The notes under the pieces are model-generated. The model saw nothing but the letters and a program-made list of their open reading frames with translations. It made no database searches and was not told the DNA's origin. From Streptomyces anulatus (GTDB lineage Bacteria > Actinomycetota > Actinomycetes > Streptomycetales > Streptomycetaceae), in contig NZ_JOEZ01000027.1 in the NCBI RefSeq assembly GCF_000721175.1, positions 1-64,000 on the forward strand: 64,000 nt of DNA. Direction: 5' to 3'. This document shows positions 16,062-24,541 of the stretch, in pieces (the stretch's first letter is position 1; each line of letters begins with the position of its first letter). The position numbers were made by a program, and so were the translations under genes.

Positions 16062-16099
16062 CCCCCTTACTCTTCGTAATTGACTTTGAGTTAAGGGGG
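16062..16099. promoter_or_regulatory. Inverted repeat upstream of aminotransferase gene
   Basis: cccccttactc faces gagttaaggggg across a 15-base AT-rich spacer, 16 bases before the ATG at 16115. The arms are nearly perfect. The position fits an operator or a promoter-overlapping site; a terminator for the DsbA-like gene is the alternative. Confidence 0.45.
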
Positions 16100-16114
16100 C
16101 TCCAGGGTGGGTGT

Positions 16115-17173
16115 ATGACGATCCTCACGCCCATCCCAGCGGCAGCCGCCGAATTCGCGCCCGAGGTCACCTACCTCAACACCTCCAGCTGGGGCCTGCT
16201 GCCCCGCCGGACGATCGCCGCCGTCAAGGCCCTGGCCGACGAGAACGCCGCCGGCCGGCGGGAGGGGGCGGGCAGCTTCGGGGCGGTGGAGGCCGCCCGG
16301 GCCGGTTTCGCCCGGCTCGCCGGGGTCCACCCGGACCGGGTCGCCACCGGCAGTTCCGTCACCGTCCACGTCGGCCTCATCGCCGCCTCGCTGCCGCCCG
16401 GCGCCGAAGTCCTCTGCCCCGAGGGCGAGTTCTCCTCCGTGGTCAGCCCGTTCGCGCTCCGCGGTGATCTGCGCATGCGGTACGCCCCGCTCGCGGACCT
16501 CGCCGCGGCCGTGCGCCCCTCGACCGCCCTCGTCGCCTTCTCCGCCGTGCAGTCGGCCGACGGCCGGGTCGCCGACCTCGCCGCCGTCCGCGCTGCCGCC
16601 GCGGCGCACGGGGCCCGGACCCTGCTGGACGGCACCCAGGCGGCGGGCTGGTTCCCGCTGGACGCCGGGGCGTACGACTACACCGTCACCGGCGGCTTCA
16701 AGTTCCTGCTCTGCCCGCGCGGCACGTCGTTCCTGACCGTCACCGAGGAGGCGGAGGGCACCCTGCCGCCCCTCTTCGCCGGCTGGGTCTCCGCAGGCGC
16801 CCCCTGGAACAGCAACTACGGTCCGCTGGAACGCCTCGCCCCCACCGCCCGCGGCTTCGACGAGCCGCCCGCCTTCCTCTCGTACCACGGGGCCGAGCAC
16901 TCCCTCGACCTGCTCGCGGAGGTCGGCGCGGAGTCCCTGTACGCGCATGCCACCGGTCTCGCGGCCCGGCTGCGCGCGGGGCTGGCGGAGCTGGGGCACG
17001 AGGCGGTCCCGGGGGAGTCGGCGATCGTCGCCGTGCCGGGGCTCGACGGCCGTGCGCCCGACCTCGTGAAGGCAGGGATCGCCGTCTCGGCCCCGGCCGG
17101 GAATCTGCGGATCTCCTGCCACCTCTACAACACCGAGGCCGATGTGGACCGGGTGCTGGAGTTCCTGGCCTGA
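16115..17173 (+). CDS. Class V aminotransferase / cysteine desulfurase-like protein
   Basis: 352 aa, PLP fold type I. Starts with TYLNTSSWGLLPRRT; PLP-binding His/Asp/Lys pattern includes LLDGTQAAGW and the Schiff-base Lys in TGGFKFLLCPRGTSF. The essential Cys of true IscS enzymes is not obvious, so kynureninase-like or isopenicillin-epimerase-like activity is as likely. Substrate unknown. Monocistronic by position, preceded by the inverted repeat at 16062-16099. Confidence 0.85.
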   Translation: MTILTPIPAAAAEFAPEVTYLNTSSWGLLPRRTIAAVKALADENAAGRREGAGSFGAVEAARAGFARLAGVHPDRVATGSSVTVHVGLIAASLPPGAEVLCPEGEFSSVVSPFALRGDLRMRYAPLADLAAAVRPSTALVAFSAVQSADGRVADLAAVRAAAAAHGARTLLDGTQAAGWFPLDAGAYDYTVTGGFKFLLCPRGTSFLTVTEEAEGTLPPLFAGWVSAGAPWNSNYGPLERLAPTARGFDEPPAFLSYHGAEHSLDLLAEVGAESLYAHATGLAARLRAGLAELGHEAVPGESAIVAVPGLDGRAPDLVKAGIAVSAPAGNLRISCHLYNTEADVDRVLEFLA

Positions 17174-17229
17174 CGCCTCCCGTGTACGCCTCGCGCGTAC
17201 GCCGGAGCCGGCGCCCGGATCAGCGCCGG

Positions 17230-17551
17230 TCGGGCAGTCCGCGGCCTCCAGGGACCGACGCGTGGGGCGGCTCCGACGAGGCCCGCATCCGCTTCGCCGT
17301 GGAGGTCGTCAAGGCCGTCGCCGCCGAGATCGGCCCGGAGCGCACCGCACTGCGCATCTCGCCCGGCAACCCGTACAACGACGTCGACGAGCCCGCGCCG
17401 GAGGCCCGTACACCGCGCTCGTCCGGGCGATCGAGCCGTTCGGCCTCGACTGCCCGCACGTTCTGGCCCGTTCAACACCCCCGACCCGTCGGCCCTCTTC
17501 GGCGGCAACGCCAAGGGCTACACCGACTCCCCGGCGCTCGACGCCGTCTGA
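17230..17551 (+). pseudogene. Old Yellow Enzyme (NADH:flavin oxidoreductase) remnant
   Basis: Three reading frames in succession carry pieces of the family's C-terminal half: AWGGSDEARIRFAVEVV then LRISPGNPYNDVDEPAPE in one frame, YTALVRAIEPFGLDCPHV in a second, and FNTPDPSALFGGNAKGYT plus SPALDAV and a stop in the third. The region between the last two blocks, normally 60-80 residues, is deleted and the N-terminal half is absent. The final 34 bases overlap the stop end of the next minus-strand gene. Confidence 0.85.
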
Positions 17552-18561
17552 TCGCTCAACGGCCGCCCGTCCCACCGCCACGAGGTGCGGCGCGGGTGGT
17601 CCGGCAGCTCGGCGCGGCCGGTGGCCCACAGCAGGACGGTCCACCGGTCGCCGCCCGCCGGGGCGTCGGGGAAGAGCCGGGCCAGCACCCGGTCGCAGAG
17701 CGCGGCCGGTGGCGCCCACTCCAGGCCCAGGCCCTCGGCGAGGTCATGGGTGTGCACCAGGGTCTCCACCACCCCCATCGCGGCGAAGCCCTCCGGGTCG
17801 GAGATCCCGTACCCGTGGTACGAGCGCACCTCGGGCGGCGTCGTCCGCGCCATCGAGGCCAGCAGCGCCCCGCTCGCCTCCAGCGTGGCCAGCAGCCCGG
17901 CGGGCCCGGCGTCACGGTCGGCGAAGATCGCGTTGTGCGGCCCGCCCTGCCGTTCGGGCGCCCACCGGTAGGGCACGTCACCGTCCAGCGGGGGCGTACG
18001 CGGGCCCAACTGCACGGCGTACGCGAACAGGTCGTCGCTCAGATGCTCCACCGTCTCCCAGCAGGTCCACGTGAGGGTCCCCGCGGGCGCGTCCCAGCGG
18101 TCCGCCGGGGCCCCGGCCAGCACGTCCACCGCGAGCCGCACCGCCGAGGTCACGTCGTCGGCGGTCACCGGCAGCCGGGTCCCGGTCAACGCCGCCCGTT
18201 CGGCCGCGCTGCACTCCACACAGAACTCGTTGCCCTCGGGGTCGGCGAGCGTCGCCCAACCGCGTCCGTTCGGTTTGCGGTGGTCGCCCACCAGGGTCGC
18301 GCCGAGCGCGAGCAGCCGCTCGACCTCCTCGTCCCGGGAGCGGTCCTGCGGCTGGATGTCCAGATGGACGCGGTTCTTGGTCTGCTTCTCCTCGTCCACC
18401 TGGACGAAGAGGACCGCCGCGCCCGGGGCCTCGACCAGCGCCTCCGGATCACCGGGGAGGTCGTCGTCGGCGAGCGGCGATCGGAGCACCTGGGCCCAGA
18501 AGCTGCCGAGCGCGTAGGCGTCGGCGCAGTCGATCGTGATGTGGCGTACATGGGAAGTCAT
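17518..18561 (-). CDS. VOC domain fused to mycothiol maleylpyruvate isomerase-like domain
   Basis: 347 aa. Residues ~1-120 form a glyoxalase-type VOC domain (SHVRHITIDCADAY, RVHLDIQPQDRS, DPEGNEFCVE). Residues ~140-340 form a DinB/MDMPI metal-binding helical bundle (TWTCWETVEHLSDDLFAYA with His ligands, ETLVHTHDLAEGLGL). This bundle uses mycothiol, the actinobacterial thiol. A detoxification or thiol-transfer role is likely but substrate unknown. ATG 18561 is preferred over GTG 18570 because GGAGAGG lies 9 bases before it. Confidence 0.85.
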   Translation of the reverse strand: MTSHVRHITIDCADAYALGSFWAQVLRSPLADDDLPGDPEALVEAPGAAVLFVQVDEEKQTKNRVHLDIQPQDRSRDEEVERLLALGATLVGDHRKPNGRGWATLADPEGNEFCVECSAAERAALTGTRLPVTADDVTSAVRLAVDVLAGAPADRWDAPAGTLTWTCWETVEHLSDDLFAYAVQLGPRTPPLDGDVPYRWAPERQGGPHNAIFADRDAGPAGLLATLEASGALLASMARTTPPEVRSYHGYGISDPEGFAAMGVVETLVHTHDLAEGLGLEWAPPAALCDRVLARLFPDAPAGGDRWTVLLWATGRAELPDHPRRTSWRWDGRPLSDQTASSAGESV

Positions 18562-18664
18562 GGCGGACACCCTCTCCGCTGACCCGGCCCCGGTCCAGCG
18601 AGTTACGCGCGCGGCCGGCCCGGCAGGTCACACGCGCGGCCGTGCCCGGCGCGTCACGGGCGAA

Positions 18665-18692
18665 GGGCCGGGGCGGCGTACCGTCCCGGCCC
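18665..18692 (-). terminator. Terminator of the ect operon
   Basis: gggccggggcgg pairs with ccgtcccggccc over 12 bp (one G-U) around a cgta loop, 20 bases after the ectD stop in the direction of transcription. Confidence 0.75.
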
Positions 18693-18711
18693 GACTCGCC
18701 TGTGCGTGCCG

Positions 18712-19605
18712 CTACTTCACCGGGGTGAAGTCCCGCGCCCCGATGAACTCGGGGCGGCGGATCGGAGCCGCGAAGGGCTCCTGCGCCTCGTTCTCCACGC
18801 TGTTGAAGACGATGAATACGTTGCTGCGCGCGTACGGGGTGATGTTGTCGCCCGAACCGTGCATGGCGTTGCAGTCGAACCAGGTCGCCGAACCGGCCTT
18901 GCCCGTGAAGAGCTTGATGCCGTGGCGGTCGGCCATCTTCGTCAGCGCCTCGTCGGACGGAGTGCCGGCGTCCTGCATCTGGAGCGACTTCTTGTAGTTG
19001 TCCTTCGGCGTCTCGCCCGCACAGCCGAGGAACGACTTGTGCGAACCGGGCATGATCATCAGCCCGCCGTTGGTGTCGAGGTTCTCGGTGAGCGCGATCG
19101 ACACGGAGACGGTCCGCATGTTCGGCAGCCCGTCCTCCGCGTGCCAGGTCTCGAAGTCCGAGTGCCAGTAGAAGCCCGAGGCCCCGAAGCCCGGCTTCAC
19201 ATTGATCCGGGACTGGTGGACGTACACGTCCGAGCCGAGGATCTGGCGGGCCCGGCCCACCACCCGCTCGTCGCGGACCAGACCGGCGAAGACCTCGCTG
19301 ATCTTGTGGACCTCGAAGACGGACCGTACGTTCTGCGACTGCTTCTCGACGATCGAGCGCTCGTCGGCGCGGACCGCCGGGTCGGTGATCAGCCGGTTCA
19401 GCTCCGCCTCGTAGACGGCGACCTCGTCCGGGGTGATGAGCTGGTCGACGGTGAGGAAGCCGTCGTGCTCGTATCCCTGGAGGTCCTTGGCGGCGATCGG
19501 ACCCGGTGCGCCCGGCGCGGACCAGATGACCGGGTCCTGGCGGGGAGTGGTCATCTCGGCGGCGCCGCGCGAGGGGTACAGATCGGCGCGTACTCCGGTG
19601 GTCAT
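18712..19605 (-). CDS. ectD: Ectoine hydroxylase
   Basis: 297 aa, Fe(II)/2-oxoglutarate dioxygenase that hydroxylates ectoine to 5-hydroxyectoine. Iron ligands HSD in FYWHSDFETWHAEDG and His in NAMHGSGDN; the signature WHSDFETWHAEDGLP is typical of EctD. Last gene of the minus-strand ectABCD operon, 3 bases after ectC. Cytoplasmic. Length agrees with the family. Confidence 0.98.
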   Translation of the reverse strand: MTTGVRADLYPSRGAAEMTTPRQDPVIWSAPGAPGPIAAKDLQGYEHDGFLTVDQLITPDEVAVYEAELNRLITDPAVRADERSIVEKQSQNVRSVFEVHKISEVFAGLVRDERVVGRARQILGSDVYVHQSRINVKPGFGASGFYWHSDFETWHAEDGLPNMRTVSVSIALTENLDTNGGLMIMPGSHKSFLGCAGETPKDNYKKSLQMQDAGTPSDEALTKMADRHGIKLFTGKAGSATWFDCNAMHGSGDNITPYARSNVFIVFNSVENEAQEPFAAPIRRPEFIGARDFTPVK

Positions 19606-19608
19606 GGT

Positions 19609-20007
19609 TCAGCCCTCCTCGGTCAGCAGTGGGTAGACACCGTTCTCGTCATGGTCCTCCCGTCCGGTGACGGGGGGATTGAAGACGCACACGCAGCGGA
19701 AGTCGGTCTTGGGCCGCATGGTGTGCCGCTCATGTCCGTCCAGCAGGTACATCGTGCCGGGCGTGATCCAGTGCTTCTCGCCGGTCTCGTCGTTGGTGAG
19801 CTCGGCCTCGCCCTCGGTGCACAGCACCGCCTCGATGTGGTTCGCGTACCACATGGAGGTCTCCGTGCCCGCGTACAGCACGGTCTCGTGGAGCGAGAAG
19901 CCCACCTTCTCCTTGGCGAGCACGATGCGCTTGCTCTCCCAGGTGCCGGACGCGGACTTCACATGCCGGTCGGTGTTCTCGATGTCACTGAACGATCGGA
20001 CGATCAC
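19609..20007 (-). CDS. ectC: L-ectoine synthase
   Basis: 132 aa, cupin fold. Closes N-gamma-acetyl-2,4-diaminobutyrate to ectoine. Conserved opening [17 protein letters not shown], metal/substrate residues in [18 protein letters not shown], and [16 protein letters not shown] at 20007 matches the family N-terminus; an upstream GTG (20037) would add ten unconserved residues. Between ectB and ectC are 90 bases. Confidence 0.97.
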   Translation of the reverse strand: MIVRSFSDIENTDRHVKSASGTWESKRIVLAKEKVGFSLHETVLYAGTETSMWYANHIEAVLCTEGEAELTNDETGEKHWITPGTMYLLDGHERHTMRPKTDFRCVCVFNPPVTGREDHDENGVYPLLTEEG

Positions 20008-20097
20008 GGTGAGCGGTTGCCCTTCTCTTCTCTCCACAGTGTCCCGGGCCTCGCGGCCCGGGACCTCTTCTTCTCCACCTGCCCCGGCAGTGCCGGG

Positions 20098-21360
20098 TCA
20101 GGCCGTCTCGCGGACGCAGCGGGCCAGCGTGCGCAGGCCCTCGTCCAGTTCTTCGGGGGTGACGGTCAGCGGCGGCAGCAGCTTGACGACCTCGCTCTGC
20201 GGGCCGGAGGTCTCCAGCAGGAGCCCCAGCTCGAAGGCGCGGGCGCAGACCGCCGAGGCGCGCGCCGGGTCCTCGAACTCCATGCCCCACACCAGGCCCC
20301 GGCCGCGGAACTGCGCGGTCGGCTCCTCGGCGCAGATGGCCAGCAGCGTCTGCTCGACCTGCTCGCCGCGCGCCAGGGTCTGCTTCTCCATCTGGCCGTC
20401 CGCCCAGTAGGCGTCCAGCGCGGCGGCGGCCGTGACGAAGGCCGGGTTGTTGCCGCGGAAGGTGCCGTTGTGCTCGCCCGGCTCCCAGATGTCCAGCTCC
20501 GGCTTGAACAGGCAGAGCGACATCGGCATGCCGTAGCCGCTGATGGACTTCGACAGCGTGACGATGTCCGGCACGATGCCGGCCTCCTCGAAGGAGAAGA
20601 AGCCGCCGGTACGGCCGCAGCCCATCTGGATGTCGTCGACGATCAGCAGCATGTCCTGGCGGTGGCACAGCTCCTGCAGCGCGCGCAGCCACTCGGTGCG
20701 GGCGACGTTGATGCCGCCCTCGCCCTGGACCGTCTCCACGATCACGGCGGCGGGCTTGTTCAGCCCGGAGCCCTGGTCCTCCAGCAGTCGCTCGAACCAG
20801 AGGAAGTCGGGGACCGTGCCGTCGAAGTAGTTGTCGAACGGCATCGGGGTGCCGTGCACCAGCGGGATCCCGGCGCCGGCCCGCTTGAACGCGTTGCCGG
20901 TGACGGCGAGCGAGCCCAGCGACATGCCGTGGAAGGCGTTGGTGAACGAGACGACGGACTCGCGGCCCTTGACCTTACGGGCCAGCTTCAGCGCCGACTC
21001 GACGGCGTTGGTGCCGGTCGGGCCGGGGAACATCACCTTGTACGGCAGGTCGCGCGGCCGCAGGATCACGTTCTGGAACGTCTCCAGGAACGCGCGCTTG
21101 GCGGTGGTCGCCATGTCCAGGCCGTGGGTGATGCCGTCGCGCTCGATGTAGTCGATCAGCGCTCGTTTCAGCACCGGGTTGTTGTGACCGTAGTTCAGCG
21201 AGCCGGCCCCGGCGAAGAAGTCCAGGTAGGAGTGGCCGTCCTCGTCGGTCAGCCGGGCGCCCTGCGCGCGGTCGAAGACGGCGGGCCAGCCGCGGCAGTA
21301 GCTCCGGACCTCGGACTCAAGGGTCTCGAAGACGCTCAGTGCGGGCGGGGTGATGGTCAC
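20098..21360 (-). CDS. ectB: Diaminobutyrate-2-oxoglutarate transaminase
   Basis: 420 aa, class III PLP aminotransferase that makes 2,4-diaminobutyrate from aspartate semialdehyde and glutamate. FPGPTGTNAVESALKLAR, AFHGMSLGSLAVTGN, IVDDIQMGCGRTG and Lys in VTLSKSISGYG are all visible. GTG start at 21360 follows aggag. Second gene of the ect operon, 156 bases after ectA. Confidence 0.98.
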   Translation of the reverse strand: MTITPPALSVFETLESEVRSYCRGWPAVFDRAQGARLTDEDGHSYLDFFAGAGSLNYGHNNPVLKRALIDYIERDGITHGLDMATTAKRAFLETFQNVILRPRDLPYKVMFPGPTGTNAVESALKLARKVKGRESVVSFTNAFHGMSLGSLAVTGNAFKRAGAGIPLVHGTPMPFDNYFDGTVPDFLWFERLLEDQGSGLNKPAAVIVETVQGEGGINVARTEWLRALQELCHRQDMLLIVDDIQMGCGRTGGFFSFEEAGIVPDIVTLSKSISGYGMPMSLCLFKPELDIWEPGEHNGTFRGNNPAFVTAAAALDAYWADGQMEKQTLARGEQVEQTLLAICAEEPTAQFRGRGLVWGMEFEDPARASAVCARAFELGLLLETSGPQSEVVKLLPPLTVTPEELDEGLRTLARCVRETA

Positions 21361-21516
21361 AGCGGATCTCCTGCGTGAGGGGGTGTGACGGGCGGTGGTC
21401 GAGTGCTCCCCGCCGCACGGAGGCGGCCGGGACCGCGCCGGGTGGTCGGCCGGCGCGAAAAGTCGGGGGATTCCGGGCGTACGGGTCGGGTACGCCGGGG
21501 TGCTGGCCGGGACGGC

Positions 21517-22047
21517 TCAGGTGGCGAACGGGCCTATCCGGTAGAGCACCTCGGGCAGGTGCGTCCCTTCGGGGAACAGCTCGCCCTCGAAGAGCACCTC
21601 CTGCTCCAGCGCGACGTCGTGCCGCTGGGCGTAGGACGTGAACAGCCGTTCGGAGGCGGTGTTGTCCGGCGTGATCGTCGTCTCCACGGACGACAGGCCC
21701 TGGGCGGCGGCGACCCGGGCGGTCAGCGCGTCCAGCAGAGCGGCGGCCAGTCCCCTGCCCCGGTGGGCCTGGTCGACGGCCACCTGCCAGACGACGAGGG
21801 TCTGAGGGCGGTCGGGCCTGATGTAGCCCGTCACGAAGGCGATGGGCTCGCCGTTCTCGCCTCGGGCGACGGCGGAGGTCGCGGCGAAGTCACGGCACCA
21901 CAGCAGGTAGCTGTACGAGGAGTTCAGGTCCAGGACCTGGGAGTCGCGGGCGATGCGCCAGATCGCGGCTCCGTCCTCCACTCGTGGGGCATCGATACTG
22001 AGGAATTCGCTTCGGGCACGGGCAAAATCTGCTGGTGCGGCGGTCAT
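21517..22047 (-). CDS. ectA: L-2,4-diaminobutyrate acetyltransferase
   Basis: 176 aa GNAT enzyme that acetylates diaminobutyrate in ectoine synthesis. IRDAPRV-like opening appears as SIDAPRVEDGAAIWRIA, followed by DLNSSYSYLLWCRDFAAT and the acetyl-CoA loop VDQAHRGRGLAAALLDAL. First gene of the operon; ATG 22047. The 300 bases upstream are comparatively AT-rich and hold the regulatory sites noted separately. Osmotic and nitrogen control are known for this operon in S. coelicolor. Confidence 0.97.
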   Translation of the reverse strand: MTAAPADFARARSEFLSIDAPRVEDGAAIWRIARDSQVLDLNSSYSYLLWCRDFAATSAVARGENGEPIAFVTGYIRPDRPQTLVVWQVAVDQAHRGRGLAAALLDALTARVAAAQGLSSVETTITPDNTASERLFTSYAQRHDVALEQEVLFEGELFPEGTHLPEVLYRIGPFAT

Positions 22048-22212
22048 GCGAATTGAATTTACCCAGCAAATTTCGAAATTGCATCGACGTGAAGGGTTGG
22101 GTGAAGCGCCTTCATGTGTTATCAGGCGTGCGCGAGATCTGCCGCGATCTGGGCGTAATTTCACCCTCTTTGTCATGAATTTTTCGGGCATAACGCCGTC
22201 GATGTGGAGTCG

Positions 22213-22239
22213 GTCACAGGGTTGTAACTCTCCTGAGAC
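22213..22239. promoter_or_regulatory. Candidate GlnR box upstream of ectA
   Basis: gtcac, gtaac and gagac are spaced by exactly six bases each, matching the GlnR pattern gTnAC-n6-GaAAC with one change in the last half-site. GlnR is reported to repress ectABCD in S. coelicolor; the box lies about 170 bases before the ectA start. Also in 22048-22309 is the palindrome aatttcgaaatt near 22064, otherwise nothing recognisable. Confidence 0.5.
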
Positions 22240-22309
22240 GTGTCCGAATCGCGAAGTTCGGGGCCCGCGAAAACTTCCGCGTTTAGGTGCGGAGAAAGCG
22301 GGCAGAAGA

Positions 22310-22347
22310 ATGCGGGAAGCTGCTTTCTGTAAAGCGGCTCCCCGCAT
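22310..22347 (-). terminator. Terminator of the class V aminotransferase gene
   Basis: On the minus strand atgcggggagccgctttac begins a 17-bp stem with two G-U pairs that closes at gcttcccgcat, just after the gene's stop; T residues follow. Confidence 0.75.
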
Positions 22348-22354
22348 TTGAATA

Positions 22355-23461
22355 TCAGAGGATCGGCCAGGTTTCCGAAACGGCGCCGTGGGCAGCATCG
22401 ATATCGACCTGTCGGCCCGCGTCGCTCAGCGCCGCCCCCAGGGCCGCGAGCGAGGACAGCACCGCGTCCCGCGTCGCATCCGCCCCGTAGTGATTGACCC
22501 GGATCATCTCCTTGGACAGCGCCCCGCCGCCCGCGATGAGCGGGAGCGAGGGGTCCGCCGCCAGCGCCCGCGCGACCAGCGCGGCGGCGTCGGTCCCCGC
22601 CGGAGCGCGCAGCGTCGTGGCCACCGGAGCGGCGTCCCGCGCCTCGTGGACGTACGGCTCCAGACCGCCGCCCAGCGCCACCGCACCCGCCCGGGCCGCC
22701 GCGGCGGCCGAGGCGTGGCGGGCCGTCACCGTCTCGAGGCCGTCGGCCTCGATCCGCTCCAGGCACGCCTCCAGGCCCAGCATCTCCAGCTGCGCCGGGG
22801 CGTGCGGCAGGGCCGTGCGGCCGCCGTCGATCCAGCGCTCCTTCCAGTCCAGGAGGGAGAGGTAGGAGCGGCGCGGGGCGGCCGGATTGGCAGCGATCCG
22901 CTCCCAGGCCCGCGCGCTCACCGACACCGCCGACACCCCGGCCGGCCCGCCCATGGCCTTCTGCGCGCCGATCACGCACAGGTCGACGCCCCACGCGTCC
23001 GGCAGCAGCGGCTCGGCGCCCACCGAGGCGACCGCGTCCAGCATGAACAGCGCGCCGTGCGCCCGGACCACCTCGCCGATCTCCGCGGCCGGGTTGGTGT
23101 TGCCGGTCGCCGCCTCCGCGTGCACCAGCGAGACGAAGCCGATCTCCGGGTGCTCGGCGAGCGCCTCGGAGACCTGGGCGGCGGTCACCGCCGTGTGGAA
23201 GGGCACCGCGAGGTCGACGACGTGCGCGCCGCAGTCCCGCAGCCAGTCGCCGAAGGTCTGCCCGTAGGGGCCGGTGACCACGTTCAGCGCGGTCGAGCCG
23301 GGCCGCGCGCCGCTGCGGATGCAGCCCTCCAACGGCAGCAGCGCCTCGCCCTGGGTGATGACGACGTCCTGCTCCGTGGCGAGGAGCCGGGCCACGCGCC
23401 GCTCGATCGCCGCGAAGCGGTCGGCGGTGAGCGGGGGGAGGTCGAGGAAGGGGTGCGTCAC
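22355..23461 (-). CDS. Alanine-glyoxylate / pyridoxamine-pyruvate-type aminotransferase
   Basis: 368 aa, class V PLP enzyme. The pattern QDVVITQGEALLPLEGCI, VHAEAATGNTNPAAEIG, MLDAVASVGAEPL and Schiff-base Lys in VIGAQKAMGGPAGVSA fits the serine-pyruvate/alanine-glyoxylate group; pyridoxamine-pyruvate transaminase is a close relative. GTG start at 23461. Placed between ectA and a divergent amidohydrolase; the link to ectoine metabolism (for example breakdown or amino-group supply) is a guess. Confidence 0.85.
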   Translation of the reverse strand: MTHPFLDLPPLTADRFAAIERRVARLLATEQDVVITQGEALLPLEGCIRSGARPGSTALNVVTGPYGQTFGDWLRDCGAHVVDLAVPFHTAVTAAQVSEALAEHPEIGFVSLVHAEAATGNTNPAAEIGEVVRAHGALFMLDAVASVGAEPLLPDAWGVDLCVIGAQKAMGGPAGVSAVSVSARAWERIAANPAAPRRSYLSLLDWKERWIDGGRTALPHAPAQLEMLGLEACLERIEADGLETVTARHASAAAAARAGAVALGGGLEPYVHEARDAAPVATTLRAPAGTDAAALVARALAADPSLPLIAGGGALSKEMIRVNHYGADATRDAVLSSLAALGAALSDAGRQVDIDAAHGAVSETWPIL

Positions 23462-23545
23462 GGTTCGGTGCTCTCTTCGGGTCGGGTGGTCGGGCGGGTA
23501 CTTCGGCGGCCGGGCGGCGGTCGTGCCCGCGGCGGACGCCCCCTA

Positions 23546-24541
23546 GTGCCGCGGCCGCCCGGCGCCGACCGCGCGGTGACGGTCACCGGCTGGGCGCTGC
23601 CCGGTCTGGTCGACGCGCACTGCCATGTGGGCCTGGACCGGCACGGCCCGGTCGACGCGGCGACCGCCGAGAAGCAGGCCATCTCCGACCGGGAGGCCGG
23701 AACGCTGCTGATCCGGGACGCCGGATCGCCCTCCGACACCCGGTGGACCGACGACCGGGAGGACCTGCCGAAGATCATCAGGGCCGGCCGGCACATCGCC
23801 AGGACCCGCCGCTACATCCGCAACTTCGCCCACGAGATCGAGCCCGGCGACCTCGTCGCGTACGTGGCCCGGGAGGCCCGGCGCGGGGACGGCTGGGTCA
23901 AGCTGGTGGGGGACTGGATCGACCGCGACGCCGGGGACCTCACCGCCTGCTGGCCGCGCGGCGAGGTCGAGGCGGCCATCGCCGAGGCGCACCGGCTCGG
24001 CGCCCGCGTCACCGCGCACTGCTTCGCCGAGGAGTCGCTCACCGACCTGGTGGAAGCGGGCATCGACTGCATCGAGCACGCCACCGGCCTCACCGAGGAC
24101 ACCATCCCGCTCTTCGCCGAGCGCGGGGTCGCGATCGTCCCGACACTGGTCAACATCGCCACCTTCCCCGGCCTCGCGGCGGGTGGTGAGGCCAAGTTCC
24201 CGCGCTGGTCGGCCCACATGCGGCAGCTGTACGAGCGCCGCTACGACACCGTGCGTGCCGCGTACGACGCCGGGATCCCGGTCTACGTCGGCACCGACGC
24301 GGGCGGTTCGCTGGCACACGGCCTGGTCGCGGGTGAGGTCGCCGAGCTGGTCAAGGCGGGCATCCCGCCGCTGGAGGCACTCTCCGCCACCGCGTGGGGA
24401 GCCAGGCGCTGGCTGGGGCGGCCGGCGCTGGAGGAGGGCGCCCCGGCGGATCTGGTCGTGTACGAGGAGGACCCGCGCGCGGACGTCCGGGTGCTGGCGG
24501 CTCCTCGCCACATCGTGCTGAACGGGCGGGTGATCGGCTGA
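23546..24541 (+). CDS. Amidohydrolase-family metal-dependent hydrolase, short N-terminus
   Basis: 331 aa from GTG 23546 (GTG 23576 also possible). TIM-barrel amidohydrolase: HxH in LVDAHCHVGLD, Lys in DGWVKLVGD, His in ARVTAHCF and IEHATGL, Asp in VYVGTDAGG; C-terminal strand return EGAPADLVVYEEDP. All catalytic residues are present. Family members usually have ~40-50 more residues at the N-terminus forming part of the beta-sandwich; here only ~10-20 precede VTGWALPGLVDAH, so the 5' end may have been lost by rearrangement. Imidazolonepropionase-like; substrate unknown. Confidence 0.8.
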   Translation: MPRPPGADRAVTVTGWALPGLVDAHCHVGLDRHGPVDAATAEKQAISDREAGTLLIRDAGSPSDTRWTDDREDLPKIIRAGRHIARTRRYIRNFAHEIEPGDLVAYVAREARRGDGWVKLVGDWIDRDAGDLTACWPRGEVEAAIAEAHRLGARVTAHCFAEESLTDLVEAGIDCIEHATGLTEDTIPLFAERGVAIVPTLVNIATFPGLAAGGEAKFPRWSAHMRQLYERRYDTVRAAYDAGIPVYVGTDAGGSLAHGLVAGEVAELVKAGIPPLEALSATAWGARRWLGRPALEEGAPADLVVYEEDPRADVRVLAAPRHIVLNGRVIG

